Notes: generated by a model from the letters alone, not told the origin. 64,000 nucleotides of DNA from Antedon mediterranea (GCF_964355755.1 NC_092670.1:14323201-14387200), one strand, 5' to 3'; numbered from the stretch's first letter, positions 27,101 through 33,399 are shown. Numbers and translations are program-made.

Positions 27101-30030
27101 ATGAGAATATGGAGCAGGGTTTCTTTTAAGAACAACAAGAGGCTACAAGATTAAAAATTAGTAATTTTACAATCAAGTAACGAATTATTAAATTATACAA
27201 TAATAAATATATAATAAATAAATCAATAAATTTATGTAGTAAGCATAACAGTAAATTACTGGAACTAAAGTCTTTTATAAAATACGTAAGTTCACAAAAA
27301 ACCATTTGAAAACATTATTTTTCTTCAATAAAAATTAATTTTGTTTTTCCTTTTCAGATTTAACAACTTTAGAGATTGTTGCTATAGTCCTGGGTTCTGT
27401 TTTTGGAGTTCTTATCATTGTGATAATTATAGTAGCAACCATAGCCTTGAGTGCAAAATCTAGACGTAGAACAAATCCAATATATGATAACTACACAGGG
27501 CCACGAGACCATCGTGAATATAGAAGACGAAGTGGTCGTAGCAGCCAAAGGAATCGCAGATCATATTTTGATCAAAATCAACAGGTAATTAATTTCTATT
27601 CATTCTATTAATATCTATATTATGATGAGTTAAGCTACTTTCGGTGCCCTGAGAAAAATATGAGGTCATTTATGTTCACACGAAAGATAAAAAATCGTAC
27701 GATTTCAGAAAACAAATGGCTTCTGGATTCATCGCTACGAATTCGGAGCCCGAATAAGGTACGGATTCAAATCGTGCAAATTTGGTGTGAACCATCATAT
27801 GCTTTACCACTGAACCCATTTTCCACAATATTTTTCTTAGGGCACCGGACCAAGTATGGGAGCGATGTGAAAACAGCTTTAGTGTACTATTATCTATATA
27901 TAAATTATGGTTAATTCTGACATAGGCGAGCACAATGCAAAAACTTCGGTACAAATCTCCGCCTTGGATACCTACCTTATCTATCTCAGATGTACCGCGA
28001 AACGTAGGTTTGATAACATTAGTTTTCACATCGACGCTATTGTTCCATATTTCTATCTTAGGAAGATATTATAAAGAGTTTTTTAACAAAATTTATGATT
28101 TCAACAGTAGATTTTCCACTCAATTTCAATTCTTCGCGGGTCAAAGTAATTTCCGAGTTCGCCTTGCAACAACCTGGTTTCAACTATTTTCTCTCTTTTA
28201 TACACAAGGGAGCAGTTAAGATAATAGATTTGACCCTAAAGGTGACTGGCAACAGGCACTTTCCATCAATCAATACAGTGTCCCTTTGGAAGAAGGAAGA
28301 AAAAACCCATAGTAGGACTAGAGCTTATCAGTTTTTTGTTTATTTTAGTAACGGACCGTGCGTGTGTGAAGTTACAGTAGTTAAAAAATAAAAATTATAC
28401 TGCAAATTAATAAAGATCAAAATAAATATAGGCCATAAAGAATCGGAATATATTGTGGGAAATAGTATTATAAAATTACATAGGGAGATTTGATGATAGT
28501 TGATTGAGTAAGCTGGCAGGAATAACTGTAGACTATCTCTGTCCCATTAGGACCAAGATGTCTGCACATGTTGCAAGCCGTAATGTCTTCTTTCTTGGGC
28601 CGACTCTATCACGGCAGTTAGTTTCAAAAGATGTTTAAATTAAATAATGTATTAATAATTATTAGGATGGTATTTATTTGAATAAACGCCTCTCCAATAA
28701 AACATCACTTTGAATAATAATCATTATACTATTTGTAGTAGAATTCATCGCACTGTTATCTACAATTTACCAAGCATTTGTTATTCTTTTTTACCACTTT
28801 TCATATCTATTAGAGGATTTTATTTGATTATAAATGTTACCATATTATTAAAACTAAAAAAATTTACATATATCCTTCGAATAAGTACCCCCCCCCCCCT
28901 CAAATGAACTCCGCCTCCCCAAAGGGCCCTACCAAACAATAAACACTATACTTTAAAATGTTATTAATCATCTAAAACACTGTGAAACAGAGTAGTTTAG
29001 TTTTACGAATGTCAAGCATTGTCAATAATGGTAACCGACAGAAAACGTACAAGGAGAACATTTTTATCATTCCGAGAACCATCGTCTACACTTCCTAGAG
29101 GGGGATGAAAACATTCATTATTTGTTTGTTAGCACACAATCCATCTGAAATTGGATGGCATAGGTCACTCAGATTTTTGCAGCGAAGCAGCAATTATAGA
29201 TGCCATGCTGCAGCTTGGTTTTCTTCACTCTTTTCACCGACCTGTCACATAGTAGAAAAGCCATTAAATCGCAGGCTACTCTTATTTAAACTAGGCATGA
29301 AACACAACATTTAAATTCAACAATTTTTTCTCCTTTTTCTAGCAATTCTCAACTCCATATATAGCAACAGGGGATGAGGAACTCTCTATATCTTCTAGTG
29401 TAAGTATTAGAGTGAATTTGATTTTTCTTTAGAAAGGTAAAACTAGAATAGTTTGCATTTATTGAGTGTCTTTAGAGTGAAAAAAAGCAACGTAAGAAAA
29501 ACGGGTGAAGTATTGTCCATTATCAAATGCAATCTTATAATTTACCATAACACTCAGTTATACACTGTTGTTTCATACCATCAATATGTGTTGCTTTGAG
29601 GTTTACTTAAATAGTTATTGTAACTAACTTTTATAAAAATATTATGATAACGAATGCATAATTTCGCAGATAAAAATATTGTTCACTATACATAAGCAAT
29701 TATCTGCTGCAAATTTTGCGCAATTTTTTGGTTTGCAAAATGTAGAAGGTACTTATATCGCTGAAGCACAAAATGAAAGGGAATACAATTCTTCACAAGC
29801 GCATTAAAAGCCTGTTTCTAATTTGCACGTTCCTGACTTCTGAGTGGTTACACTTTTTAACATTACAAAAAGTAGATAAATTCATTACTCCTGCATGAAT
29901 GAGCTTCCCTAAAGTAGTTTAAACCGTATCCATACATCTATACTTGATATACTGTCTGAATTTGTGTTGTTTTGTTTTCTTTCAGTCTGATCCAACTTAT
30001 CAAGGAAGATTCCGGCATGATTACTTTTAA
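1..30030 (+). CDS. Gene A: giant HYR/EGF/SEA type I transmembrane protein (5' partial, 47 exons)
   Basis: Spliced from 47 exons listed separately below, this gene gives one frame of 3008 codons ending in TAA at 30028-30030; the 5' end lies upstream of the window. Extracellular order: 28 HYR (Ig-like hyalin repeat) domains, EGF, calcium-binding EGF, SEA, EGF, HYR, SEA, EGF, calcium-binding EGF, SEA, EGF. A single hydrophobic helix and a cytoplasmic tail of about 80 residues follow. HYR, EGF and SEA domains are known from adhesion, matrix and mucin-like surface proteins; a role as an adhesive or recognition receptor is inference. Nearly all exons start and end in phase 1, so domains can be gained or lost without frameshift. 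Introns not itemised separately are AT-rich and I recognise nothing in them. Ortholog and gene name are not recognised. Exon edges rest on GT-AG sites, phase and HYR spacing, so small errors are possible; the overall gene is secure. Confidence 0.9.
291..357 (+). repeat. Fragment of tRNA-derived SINE in gene A intron
   Basis: GTGAGTTGCCGAGTGGTTAA matches the tRNA-like head (A-box region) of the SINE copies at 12.3 kb and 32.4 kb. Only the head is left, ending about 24 bases before the acceptor of the next HYR exon. Confidence 0.55.
381..626 (+). CDS. Gene A HYR domain 2 exon
   Basis: 246 nt, phase 1 to phase 1. It begins with the acidic D-E-E-A-P linker, then the NCPAS motif carrying the first conserved Cys, and ends with GNEAECSFNITV. 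The core W found in most copies is replaced by Tyr (SNYNEP). The ATG inside the exon is not a start; the frame is open from the acceptor at 380. Confidence 0.88.
1154..1399 (+). CDS. Gene A HYR domain 3 exon
   Basis: 246 nt between a CAG acceptor and a GTAGT donor. DTQPPEY linker, IGCPSS with Cys 1, SWTEPTATDNAG core, and STCVFDVTV with the closing Cys. Reading continues open into the intron for 135 nt, which is chance. Confidence 0.9.
2131..2376 (+). CDS. Gene A HYR domain 4 exon
   Basis: 246 nt. DTEDPVFMNCPTSP opening, SWDDPEPMDNSG core, closing GICSFTIIVEG. Acceptor TATATAG, donor GTAATC, both phase 1. Confidence 0.9.
2764..3006 (+). CDS. Gene A HYR domain 5 exon
   Basis: 243 nt. The usual C-P pair is replaced by C-S (FNCSLTS). 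It has two N-x-S/T sequons (NSS, NQS). The core is DWILEDATDNVG and the closing strand GSCSFYVIVTG. Confidence 0.88.
3458..3700 (+). CDS. Gene A HYR domain 6 exon
   Basis: 243 nt. DNYEPVISGCPDS opening, NWTEPTAFDNSG core, DYCWFVVVIIG close. Strong GTAAGT donor at 3701. An overlapping open frame on the same strand is a shadow. Confidence 0.9.
4082..4324 (+). CDS. Gene A HYR domain 7 exon
   Basis: 243 nt. DNEDPWITCPSN opening, NWMEPSVMDNSNE core, AVCSFIIYIYG close. Phase 1 at both ends. Confidence 0.9.
4665..4913 (+). CDS. Gene A HYR domain 8 exon (four-Cys form)
   Basis: 249 nt. DNCPAS and AVCEFDLTV carry the outer Cys pair. A second pair is present in PPVSCEPEDG and FLVTCNATD, as in the canonical four-Cys HYR pattern. 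Among the gene A HYR domains only this one and domain 26 keep the second pair. Confidence 0.9.
5058..5205 (+). repeat. Short direct repeats in gene A intron
   Basis: Three spaced copies of a roughly 25-base AT-rich word related to GACTAACCACACCTTATGAA lie at about 5060, 5108 and 5163. Their internal ATGAATATTCAT segments are near-palindromic. Confidence 0.5.
5274..5516 (+). CDS. Gene A HYR domain 9 exon
   Basis: 243 nt. DEENPVVLQCPGM opening, SWTVTASDNSG core, closing DRSCFILIVIEG. The Cys at the end is followed directly by Phe rather than Ser-Phe. Confidence 0.88.
5978..6223 (+). CDS. Gene A HYR domain 10 exon
   Basis: 246 nt. DNEDPSISCPANQT opening, TWENATAWDNS core, ASCEFIVWVEG close. 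Donor GTAAAT. Confidence 0.9.
6380..6625 (+). CDS. Gene A HYR domain 11 exon
   Basis: 246 nt. DTQPPDILSCPNN opening; the core W is Phe here (YFWNNP). Close AYCNFTVTVIG. Two minus-strand open frames over it are shadows. Confidence 0.88.
6876..7172 (+). CDS. Gene A HYR domain 12 exon (long form)
   Basis: 297 nt, 99 codons against the usual 79-83. The extra residues (around IFRLIIHYNSTSSNVSV) sit in the loop before the PYDFPVGINEV strand and carry two sequons. Opening DDKPPYFDICPIN, close ATCSFFVEIIG. Confidence 0.88.
7591..7827 (+). CDS. Gene A HYR domain 13 exon
   Basis: 237 nt, found only from splice phase because it has no early Met. DDTDPIISCPSY opening, AWDEVTAMDNSG core, EAYCSFNFSVIG close. 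Acceptor GCAG at 7587-7590, donor GTTAGT. Confidence 0.88.
8274..8513 (+). CDS. Gene A HYR domain 14 exon
   Basis: 240 nt. DTEPPSLTNFCPES opening with one residue inserted before the CP motif, AWTPPTFSDNVG core, LSCIFNLTVEG close. Confidence 0.88.
8866..9114 (+). CDS. Gene A HYR domain 15 exon
   Basis: 249 nt. DSDAPIFDNCENVTVTG opening lacks the Pro after Cys 1. The core W region is replaced by TVSLPVLTATDNSG. Close AMCIVTVNIQG. Minus-strand frames here are shadows. Confidence 0.86.
9429..9665 (+). CDS. Gene A HYR domain 16 exon
   Basis: 237 nt. DEEDPTFVMCPGS opening, SWEDPVVEDNVA core, ETCSFTVTVTG close. It is followed by an intron of only 98 bp. Confidence 0.9.
9764..10006 (+). CDS. Gene A HYR domain 17 exon (extra Cys)
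   Basis: 243 nt. DEDSPYFDSCPPSQTVC opening carries an additional Cys seven residues after Cys 1. Core SWFVPIAMDNDG, close GFCSFVITVRG. The next domain also carries one extra Cys, near its N terminus. Confidence 0.9.
10447..10683 (+). CDS. Gene A HYR domain 18 exon (extra Cys)
   Basis: 237 nt. Opening DCESPKIFDCPDG has a Cys in place of the acidic linker residue, so the domain has three Cys. Core TWEAPTATDNSND, close ATCMFNVVIGG. Confidence 0.9.
11360..12030 (+). repeat. Diverged tandem duplication, unit about 356 bp
   Basis: CTCTTCAGAAT recurs 356 bases apart (11370 and 11726 region). Each copy continues through a match around TAATGGCCACTTCAATTAAA / TATGGCCAGTTGAAGTTAAA and a TTGCTCAATTnATTATCTTTC block. 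The copies are old and indel-rich. Confidence 0.5.
12322..12500 (+). repeat. tRNA-derived SINE copy
   Basis: GTGAGTGGCCGAGCAGTTAA (A-box like) followed about 45 bases later by GGGTTCGATGCTC (B-box like) imitates a tRNA. The non-tRNA tail (GTAGGTTCAGTTTACACTTT) matches the copy at 32.4 kb. Read as a SINE rather than a tRNA because the body is shared and extends past the tRNA part. Confidence 0.7.
12768..13025 (+). CDS. Gene A HYR domain 19 exon
   Basis: 258 nt, placed by splice phase. DSEAPTFENCPTS opening, SWVTPTAEDNAGPSG core, VSCMFSVMVLG close. Acceptor TTTACAG, donor GTAAGC. Confidence 0.88.
13511..13756 (+). CDS. Gene A HYR domain 20 exon
   Basis: 246 nt. DNENPSFDDCPPN opening, TWTVPSVSDNSNE core, AMCSFAITVNG close. 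The upstream Met-containing stretch is intron. Confidence 0.9.
14334..14579 (+). CDS. Gene A HYR domain 21 exon
   Basis: 246 nt. It opens with A-G-E-A-P instead of D at the split codon, then FTSCPDD; core TWDQVVAEDNIG; close AMCTFTVDIKG. The donor is a weaker GTGCAT. Confidence 0.87.
14786..15013 (+). CDS. Gene A HYR domain 22 exon (short form)
   Basis: 228 nt, 76 codons, the shortest complete HYR exon in the gene. DMEDPVFVNCPGN opening; the linker to the core is trimmed (AHWQPPTATDNAG). Close EMCSFDITITG. Confidence 0.9.
15666..15908 (+). CDS. Gene A HYR domain 23 exon
   Basis: 243 nt. Split codon gives Val (VLGTPVVQDCPEM). Core TWAEPTAIDDGE, close SVCSFNVEVTG. Other frames over it on both strands are shadows. 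Confidence 0.9.
16181..16432 (+). CDS. Gene A HYR domain 24 exon
   Basis: 252 nt. Linker extended (AAPDETDP), ITCPEN opening, SWEPATAVDSRDGD core, ASCTFMVTING close. Polypyrimidine-rich acceptor ending at 16180. Confidence 0.9.
17177..17434 (+). CDS. Gene A HYR domain 25 exon
   Basis: 258 nt. AYVDTVSPVFTECPDN opening, EWNEPEATDDNGE core, AVCEFFVTIEG close. A minus-strand open frame over it is a shadow. Confidence 0.88.
17725..17985 (+). CDS. Gene A HYR domain 26 exon (four-Cys form)
   Basis: 261 nt. DDEDPTFSNCPGP opening, EWTPPTPSDNVE core, then QFFSCNYNSG and TVTCTATD, which add the second Cys pair; close GTCSFDVTVTG. Confidence 0.9.
18235..18368 (+). CDS. Gene A HYR domain 27, first exon (split domain)
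   Basis: 134 nt. VLPDSESPTFDSCPED opening and TWNVPTATDNSGMVT core, then a phase-0 donor (ACG|GTAAAT). This is the only HYR domain here interrupted by an intron. Confidence 0.85.
18695..18821 (+). CDS. Gene A HYR domain 27, second exon
   Basis: 127 nt, from a CTAG acceptor in phase 0 to a phase-1 donor. VTSIDGYKPGDSF strand, LVTYTAVDPTG, closing TICSFTIEVIG. Together with the previous exon it gives 261 nt, a normal HYR length. Confidence 0.85.
19432..19677 (+). CDS. Gene A HYR domain 28 exon
   Basis: 246 nt. VDDEPPNFSNTCPDN opening, SWTPPVATDTSE core, AVCEFDVLVQ close. The donor follows an A rather than the usual G, so the split codon with the next exon becomes Asn. Last domain of the long HYR rod. 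Confidence 0.9.
20079..20192 (+). CDS. Gene A EGF-like domain 1 exon
   Basis: 114 nt, phase 1-1. Six Cys in EGF spacing (CEPTPCMNGATC, then YTCACASGWTGTNC). The G-W-T-G-x-x-C ending is typical of EGF modules without calcium binding. It opens the juxtamembrane EGF/SEA region. Confidence 0.92.
20763..20885 (+). CDS. Gene A calcium-binding EGF domain 1 exon
   Basis: 123 nt. Starts D-I-N-E-C, the calcium-binding signature, and contains CENVDGSFLC, which fits C-x-N-x4-F-x-C of cbEGF. Six Cys in order. Such modules rigidify the chain when calcium binds. Confidence 0.93.
21309..21422 (+). repeat. Interspersed repeat copy in gene A intron
   Basis: ACTTTATGTGACAAAAAAAT, then GATGATGTCATATCACTACC and a repeated CATATTTGGGCA word; the same order recurs at 24070-24182 in another intron of this gene. 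No coding content. Confidence 0.6.
21465..21574 (+). CDS. Gene A SEA domain 1, N-terminal exon
   Basis: 110 nt, phase 1 acceptor and phase 0 donor (GAG|GTAAGA). Encodes GEITTEGDYTDDLSDSASVA and an F-Q-T-L-A-S-Q-F-I helix: the first strand and helix of a SEA module. It continues in frame into the exon at 22154. Confidence 0.82.
22154..22373 (+). CDS. Gene A SEA domain 1, C-terminal exon with G-S cleavage-like motif
   Basis: 220 nt, phase 0 to 1. SFRSGSIVADFVVIVNG lies where mucin SEA domains carry FRPGSVVV, the site of autoproteolysis between Gly and Ser (here between 22222 and 22223). TATDIQIQLDNDI helix and LNVTGNGVMVIE strand follow. Cleavage itself is inferred. Confidence 0.85.
22649..22721 (+). 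CDS. Gene A EGF-like domain 2, first exon
   Basis: 73 nt, phase 1 to phase 2. VVCEDGYCKNGGVC and NSLC give four of the six Cys; the codon AC|T is split across the intron. Confidence 0.85.
22918..22961 (+). CDS. Gene A EGF-like domain 2, second exon
   Basis: 44 nt micro-exon, phase 2 to 1: TCVEPYTGTTCEELI supplies the last two Cys and the Y-T-G turn. With the first exon it gives 39 codons. The gene's last EGF is split the same way. Confidence 0.82.
23528..23782 (+). CDS. Gene A HYR domain 29 exon (between SEA domains)
   Basis: 255 nt. DSVDPVFTECPAM opening, RWTATATDNSG core, EAMCTIRITVQTAQ close. This isolated HYR lies downstream of the first EGF/SEA cassette. The extended C terminus replaces the usual V-x-G end. 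Confidence 0.9.
23973..24034 (+). CDS. Gene A SEA-like domain 2, N-terminal exon
   Basis: 62 nt, phase 1 to 0 (GAT|GTAAGT). TYRIATTMTLDSKSDTFLQD. Assigned to a SEA module from its place, its phase pattern shared with SEA 1 and 3, and the strand-then-helix character; shorter than the other two. Confidence 0.68.
24070..24182 (+). repeat. Second copy of the intronic repeat seen at 21309
   Basis: ACTTTATGTGACAAAAATGT and GATGATGTCATATCACTACC followed by a CATATTTAAGCATACCACC variant. It lies in the intron that splits SEA-like domain 2. Confidence 0.6.
24269..24464 (+). CDS. Gene A SEA-like domain 2, C-terminal exon
   Basis: 196 nt, phase 0 to 1. LDDLYRLTSLADEFVGV helix, QMSLTFYFTSNTVTEDMI strand and helix, and a NTVTAFF end strand fit the SEA pattern. 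No G-S pair occurs at the expected cleavage position (SSDSTADQ instead), so autocleavage is not expected. Confidence 0.7.
24775..24891 (+). CDS. Gene A EGF-like domain 3 exon
   Basis: 117 nt, phase 1-1. CDGSSCSGNGDC and YSCTCNEGWEGDDC give the six Cys. Acidic throughout. Confidence 0.92.
25255..25377 (+). CDS. Gene A calcium-binding EGF domain 2 exon
   Basis: 123 nt. D-I-N-E-C start and CQNSAGAYEC, which fits C-x-N-x4-Y-x-C. Same length and phases as the first cbEGF exon. Confidence 0.93.
25629..25756 (+). CDS. Gene A SEA domain 3, N-terminal exon
   Basis: 128 nt, phase 1 to 0 (TTG|GTATTT). FISNFVITSINGVEQTFSEQ strand followed by an acidic helix ending LQDQLLPL. The reading stays open past the donor for about 80 nt, so the donor is chosen from the phase match to the exon at 26214. 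Confidence 0.78.
26214..26427 (+). CDS. Gene A SEA domain 3, C-terminal exon with G-S motif
   Basis: 214 nt, phase 0 to 1. DFAGGSVKVYFVVVFETG places G-S-V-K-V on the cleavage strand (Gly|Ser between 26279 and 26280). A TADDVTSAINAAT helix and STIRVDNFVA strand complete the SEA fold. It is the SEA closest to the membrane. Confidence 0.83.
26781..26847 (+). CDS. Gene A EGF-like domain 4, first exon
   Basis: 67 nt, phase 1 to 2. ICVDYCQNGGICS and IESC; strongly resembles the split EGF at 22649 (K/Q-N-G-G-V/I-C). Confidence 0.85.
26939..26994 (+). CDS. Gene A EGF-like domain 4, second exon
   Basis: 56 nt, phase 2 to 1. CADGYSGDICSFKDTDDP finishes the EGF and adds a short acidic spacer before the membrane exon. 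Confidence 0.83.
27358..27584 (+). CDS. Gene A transmembrane and proximal cytoplasmic exon
   Basis: 227 nt, phase 1 to 0. A 25-residue hydrophobic helix (IVAIVLGSVFGVLIIVIIIV and onward) is followed by KSRRR, the stop-transfer anchor, giving a type I topology. NPIY (27474-27485) is an NPxY motif, of the kind that binds PTB proteins or endocytic adaptors, 8 residues from the basic anchor's start. An Arg-rich stretch with several Tyr and Ser follows. Confidence 0.92.
27642..27847 (+). mobile_element. 206 bp MITE with 19 bp terminal inverted repeats
   Basis: CGGTGCCCTGAGAAAAATA at the left end and its inverted copy TATTTTTCTTAGGGCACCG at the right end differ at one of 19 positions. No coding capacity. 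It lies in the intron after the membrane exon. Target-site duplication is unclear. Confidence 0.72.
27892..29103 (+). repeat. Family R repeat, copy 1 (about 1.2 kb)
   Basis: Begins CTATATATAAATTATGGTTA, TTCTGACATAGGCGAGCACA and ends near CACTTCCTAGAGGG. It aligns nearly end to end with 34.4-35.6 kb and, with deletions, 50.0-50.9 kb. Open frames inside are short and do not match between copies. Class unknown. Confidence 0.8.
29343..29399 (+). CDS. Gene A cytoplasmic tail exon
   Basis: 57 nt, phase 0-0, 19 codons: QFSTPYIATGDEELSISSS. Acidic and Ser-rich, in contrast to the Arg-rich preceding exon. GTAAGT donor. As it is in frame and symmetric it could be skipped without frameshift. Confidence 0.75.
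29986..30030 (+). CDS. Gene A last coding exon
   Basis: 45 nt after a TTTCTTTCAG acceptor: SDPTYQGRFRHDYF then TAA. The C terminus has an aromatic end and Asp at -2, which could fit a class III PDZ ligand; that is speculation. Confidence 0.8.
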   Translation, partial: SDPTYQGRFRHDYF

Positions 30031-30187
30031 TTGCTGAATTCTGAAATCTTACACAATCGGGGACCTTCAGATAAACAATATTGGCTAAGAGATTATTTGA
30101 TTTTTTTCCATTCAATTGACTACATTAATGCGTTATTATACTTTTACATAGATTAGTATTAGGAACTAACATTTTCTATCTAACGTC

Positions 30188-30193
30188 AATAAA
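30188..30193 (+). promoter_or_regulatory. Candidate polyadenylation signal of gene A
   Basis: AATAAA about 160 bases after the stop codon, the first exact match downstream. Others occur further on, so usage is uncertain. Confidence 0.5.
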
Positions 30194-32380
30194 CTTTTCC
30201 TTAACGTCAAATAACTTCTCCCTAACGGTCACTCTGGGGCGGATCCAGACAATTTTGAGAGGTGGGGTCAGCCGATAAAAAGGGCACACCAGATATTGAG
30301 TACTGTATTTGAGCCACATGCGCCCTCTGTAGTATGTGAAACGATCTATTTTTAGAAATTTAAGTAGAGATCATCATCACGCGTCACCACCTCTCCGACC
30401 GATCGGCCGCCGTAACTTAACATCGCGCGCATTGCGATAATTCTGTTTTTATTTTTGGTGTAGCCTACTCTGTGCATACTAATATACACACAAATATGTC
30501 ACACGAATAAAATATTGAACCTCTAAAAAAAGGGCACCCATAGTCACTCCTCTCTTTGTTCTTGAACCTAATTGTATTTTGTCTAACCTCTATCTAGTAT
30601 GATAGTCTTATAATTACAGTATATTAATTTATATTTGTTTTTTTTTCTAAGGTAATGTTTTATAATAAAAAAATATTAGCGTTTTATATACCGAATAAAT
30701 AAACGCACAACGCGTTTATTGTTCAGAGGGGTTTTTAGGGAAGGCGTTTATTTGTGTTAATAAACACTCTTTCAATATGAAAACAGAATAGAAATATAAA
30801 ATACAGTACAAATTGTTTAAAAATGCTTTGTACATTGTACATCAACTACCCAGTCAATCAATTTTAATACAAGTAGATTAATAGATAATGTGTTATGCAG
30901 TATTCTTCTAAAAAAAATAAACGTTTTTGTAATGTATTTAGTATATATGTATATACATGTAATCGTTCTATAATTAAAAAAAAATGGGTATATTTATAAT
31001 TTTATAATAAAAAACGAATAATCAAATTATATTATGAATGAAGTTTTGTTTAGTTTTGTGTATTTATATGTGAAAAATATAACTTATACTAAGTGACGAA
31101 AAGATACACCATTTATCTGGTTTGTGGATGTCAAAGGACATTTCAAATACTTATGGTTTAACATAAGGTACGATGGTGTTAAGACGTTAATGGGGAGCTT
31201 TCGATTTCCGATGACCAAACTACGTCATATTAATTCATTAAGCGCATGCGGAGATGTTGGGACGTGTGTCTTCGCTCCACACCTGGACGATTTTGATGAT
31301 TTCTAGGTCCAGGTGTCGACCGACGACACATCGATTCATCCGACCTAGGTTGTCGGTCGTCAGAAATATAAAGCGCCCTAATAGGCTACCGTGGACGACT
31401 CAATCATAAATTAAGTATTCCTCTCTGTCACGCAACATTCGGCAATCACAACGAAATGAGAAAAATACACTCGATCTTCGCAAACGTTTGCAGTTCTAAC
31501 AGCAAAACACTGGCCATTTAATGGCTAAAGGTGCCTCAGCTCAAACGACGAGAGAACGATAGGAAAAGAATTTCAGGTTAGACTTATAACCAGAGAAGGG
31601 TAAAATTACAACATAATTTCACTCTATGCTGTCTTAATAATAAATACTTTTGTATGAGTTGCGTAGGTTGTTACACCTGTATTGCATGCTCAAGGCATAA
31701 AAATGCACAACCAATAACCGCTATCTCATCTAAGTTGCATAGTTAAGTGAACTGCTGAACTATGGTTAGTTACTAGTAGGTCTATGCAGGTCAATATTTT
31801 TTCACTAATAGTATACACTGAAATTATTAGTATACTATGAAATTATTAAGAAACCAAATGTAGGCTATGCATTACAATTGTTATATAGTCCAACAGTCAA
31901 GGGTCTAACCTAGCAATTGGTCTATATTTCTTTTAAAGCAATTGTTTTAAATATTTTGTGTATAGATTTTGATTGTAAAGGCAATCAGACAATACATTTT
32001 CAACATTGTGCAATTTGAATAAGTAGTAGGCCTCTAAACAAATAACTTTTTTTTAAATTATTATAAAAACTTAGTTCAGACTATTATCGAATTCAGCGTC
32101 TGTACAACAATTTCACTTAGTATAATTGGTCTAATGGAACGAAATAGGACGGGATTGAGATCAGATGGTTGAGAATCATTATAATAATATCCCAACTAAC
32201 CAGATCCATGATTGTTTATAAAGTACGAAAAGCGCGCCAGGTTTGTCTGAATGTTTCAACTTTCAGGCACTGCGGCATTTGAGATATTGCCAAGATAATT
32301 TGCCATTTAGACATTATTTTTTAATTTAAATCTTTAAACAGAAAAACTAAATAAGTAACAATGGATATAAATAACTATAC

Positions 32381-32565
32381 GTGAGTAGCCGAGCGGTTAA
32401 TACAGTGGAACCGTAATCCATCACTGGAAATGATAGAGGCTCACTCGCTCCATGGTTCTGGTAGTAGAAGAAGTCTTCTCGGGAAAGGACTATAAACCAG
32501 TTCAGTGTACATAAAATGCCCATGTGCACTTTAAGAAACATAGTGCATCTTTCGAGACGGGTGTA
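32381..32565 (+). repeat. tRNA-derived SINE copy (best preserved)
   Basis: GTGAGTAGCCGAGCGGTTAA is a good pol III A box. A degraded B-box region (GATAGAGGCTCACTCGCTCC) and a tail CCAGTTCAGTGTAC / TGCACTTTAAGAAACATAGT follow, shared with the copy at 12.3 kb. Confidence 0.7.
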
Positions 32566-33154
32566 GCTTACTAACTAACACAGCCAATGTCTTGGACAGA
32601 CAAAATAACGCCTCTTGGCAGCACTGTCCTGACGAATGTAATTGCAAAGTCACAGGGTCCACAGCGCATTGAGACGAAATTGCTTTTGGTATGTGCTAGC
32701 ATCTAAATTGACTCTCACGACAGCCAAAATATGCGGTCGCAACGTGTTCATTGGTCAACTCTACTGACAAATTTAAGAGTAACCAAACTGGCCACATTTT
32801 TCGGATAAGAAAATCAATTAGTTGTCTAACCAAAAACGTATATCTCATATAGGCCTACTGTAAAATTCATGGTAAACAGTACGTCGGAAAAACCAAAAAC
32901 ACTCTCCGTATGAGAATGACAACACAGATCAGCTATCAAAACGTTAAAGCTTGATCAACCTGTAGCCGAACATTTTAATTCAGCTAGTCACTCGATTGTA
33001 AATTTCAGAGTCATTGCAATAGAGCATGATGTCTAATGGAGCGACAAAACTTGCAAAGACAAAGAAAATCAACAGGAATTACTACTTAAAACCAAAAAGA
33101 CTTAAAGAAAAAGGACTTCCATTTCAGTTGTTTTTAGTCGCGTGCAACGCGCAT

Positions 33155-33195
33155 CTATGTCGGTCGGTTGGTAGGTCGGTAAACACTAACTTGTA
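33155..33195 (+). repeat. GGTCGGTTGGT-type simple repeat
   Basis: TCGGTCGGTTGGTAGGTCGG followed by TAAACACTAACTT. The same tract-plus-tail recurs at 35.77-35.85 kb, so it probably marks the edge of an element. Confidence 0.55.
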
Positions 33196-33399
33196 TATGA
33201 CCATATCTTGATATCTGTTTAATCTAGCTAAGTCAATTTTTCACAGTATATTCCTTATTAGTCCATGGGATTTAGCTAAAAAATGACCCTTTTCTCACAC
33301 AAATTGCAAGAAAAAGTTTTTTTGATGAAATGTGTTCTTTAGACCCTAATGAACACATTTATCAACGTTAGGACATTTTTCGACAACGGGAAGTAGCCT

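Noticed and set aside
27660-28391. Open frames on both strands after the membrane exon of gene A
   Set aside because: They fall within the MITE and family R copy 1 and are not conserved in copy 2 or 3.
28886-28900. C-tract and adjacent CCTCCCC blocks as regulatory G-quadruplex
   Set aside because: They belong to the tail of family R, vary between copies and have no link to a promoter.
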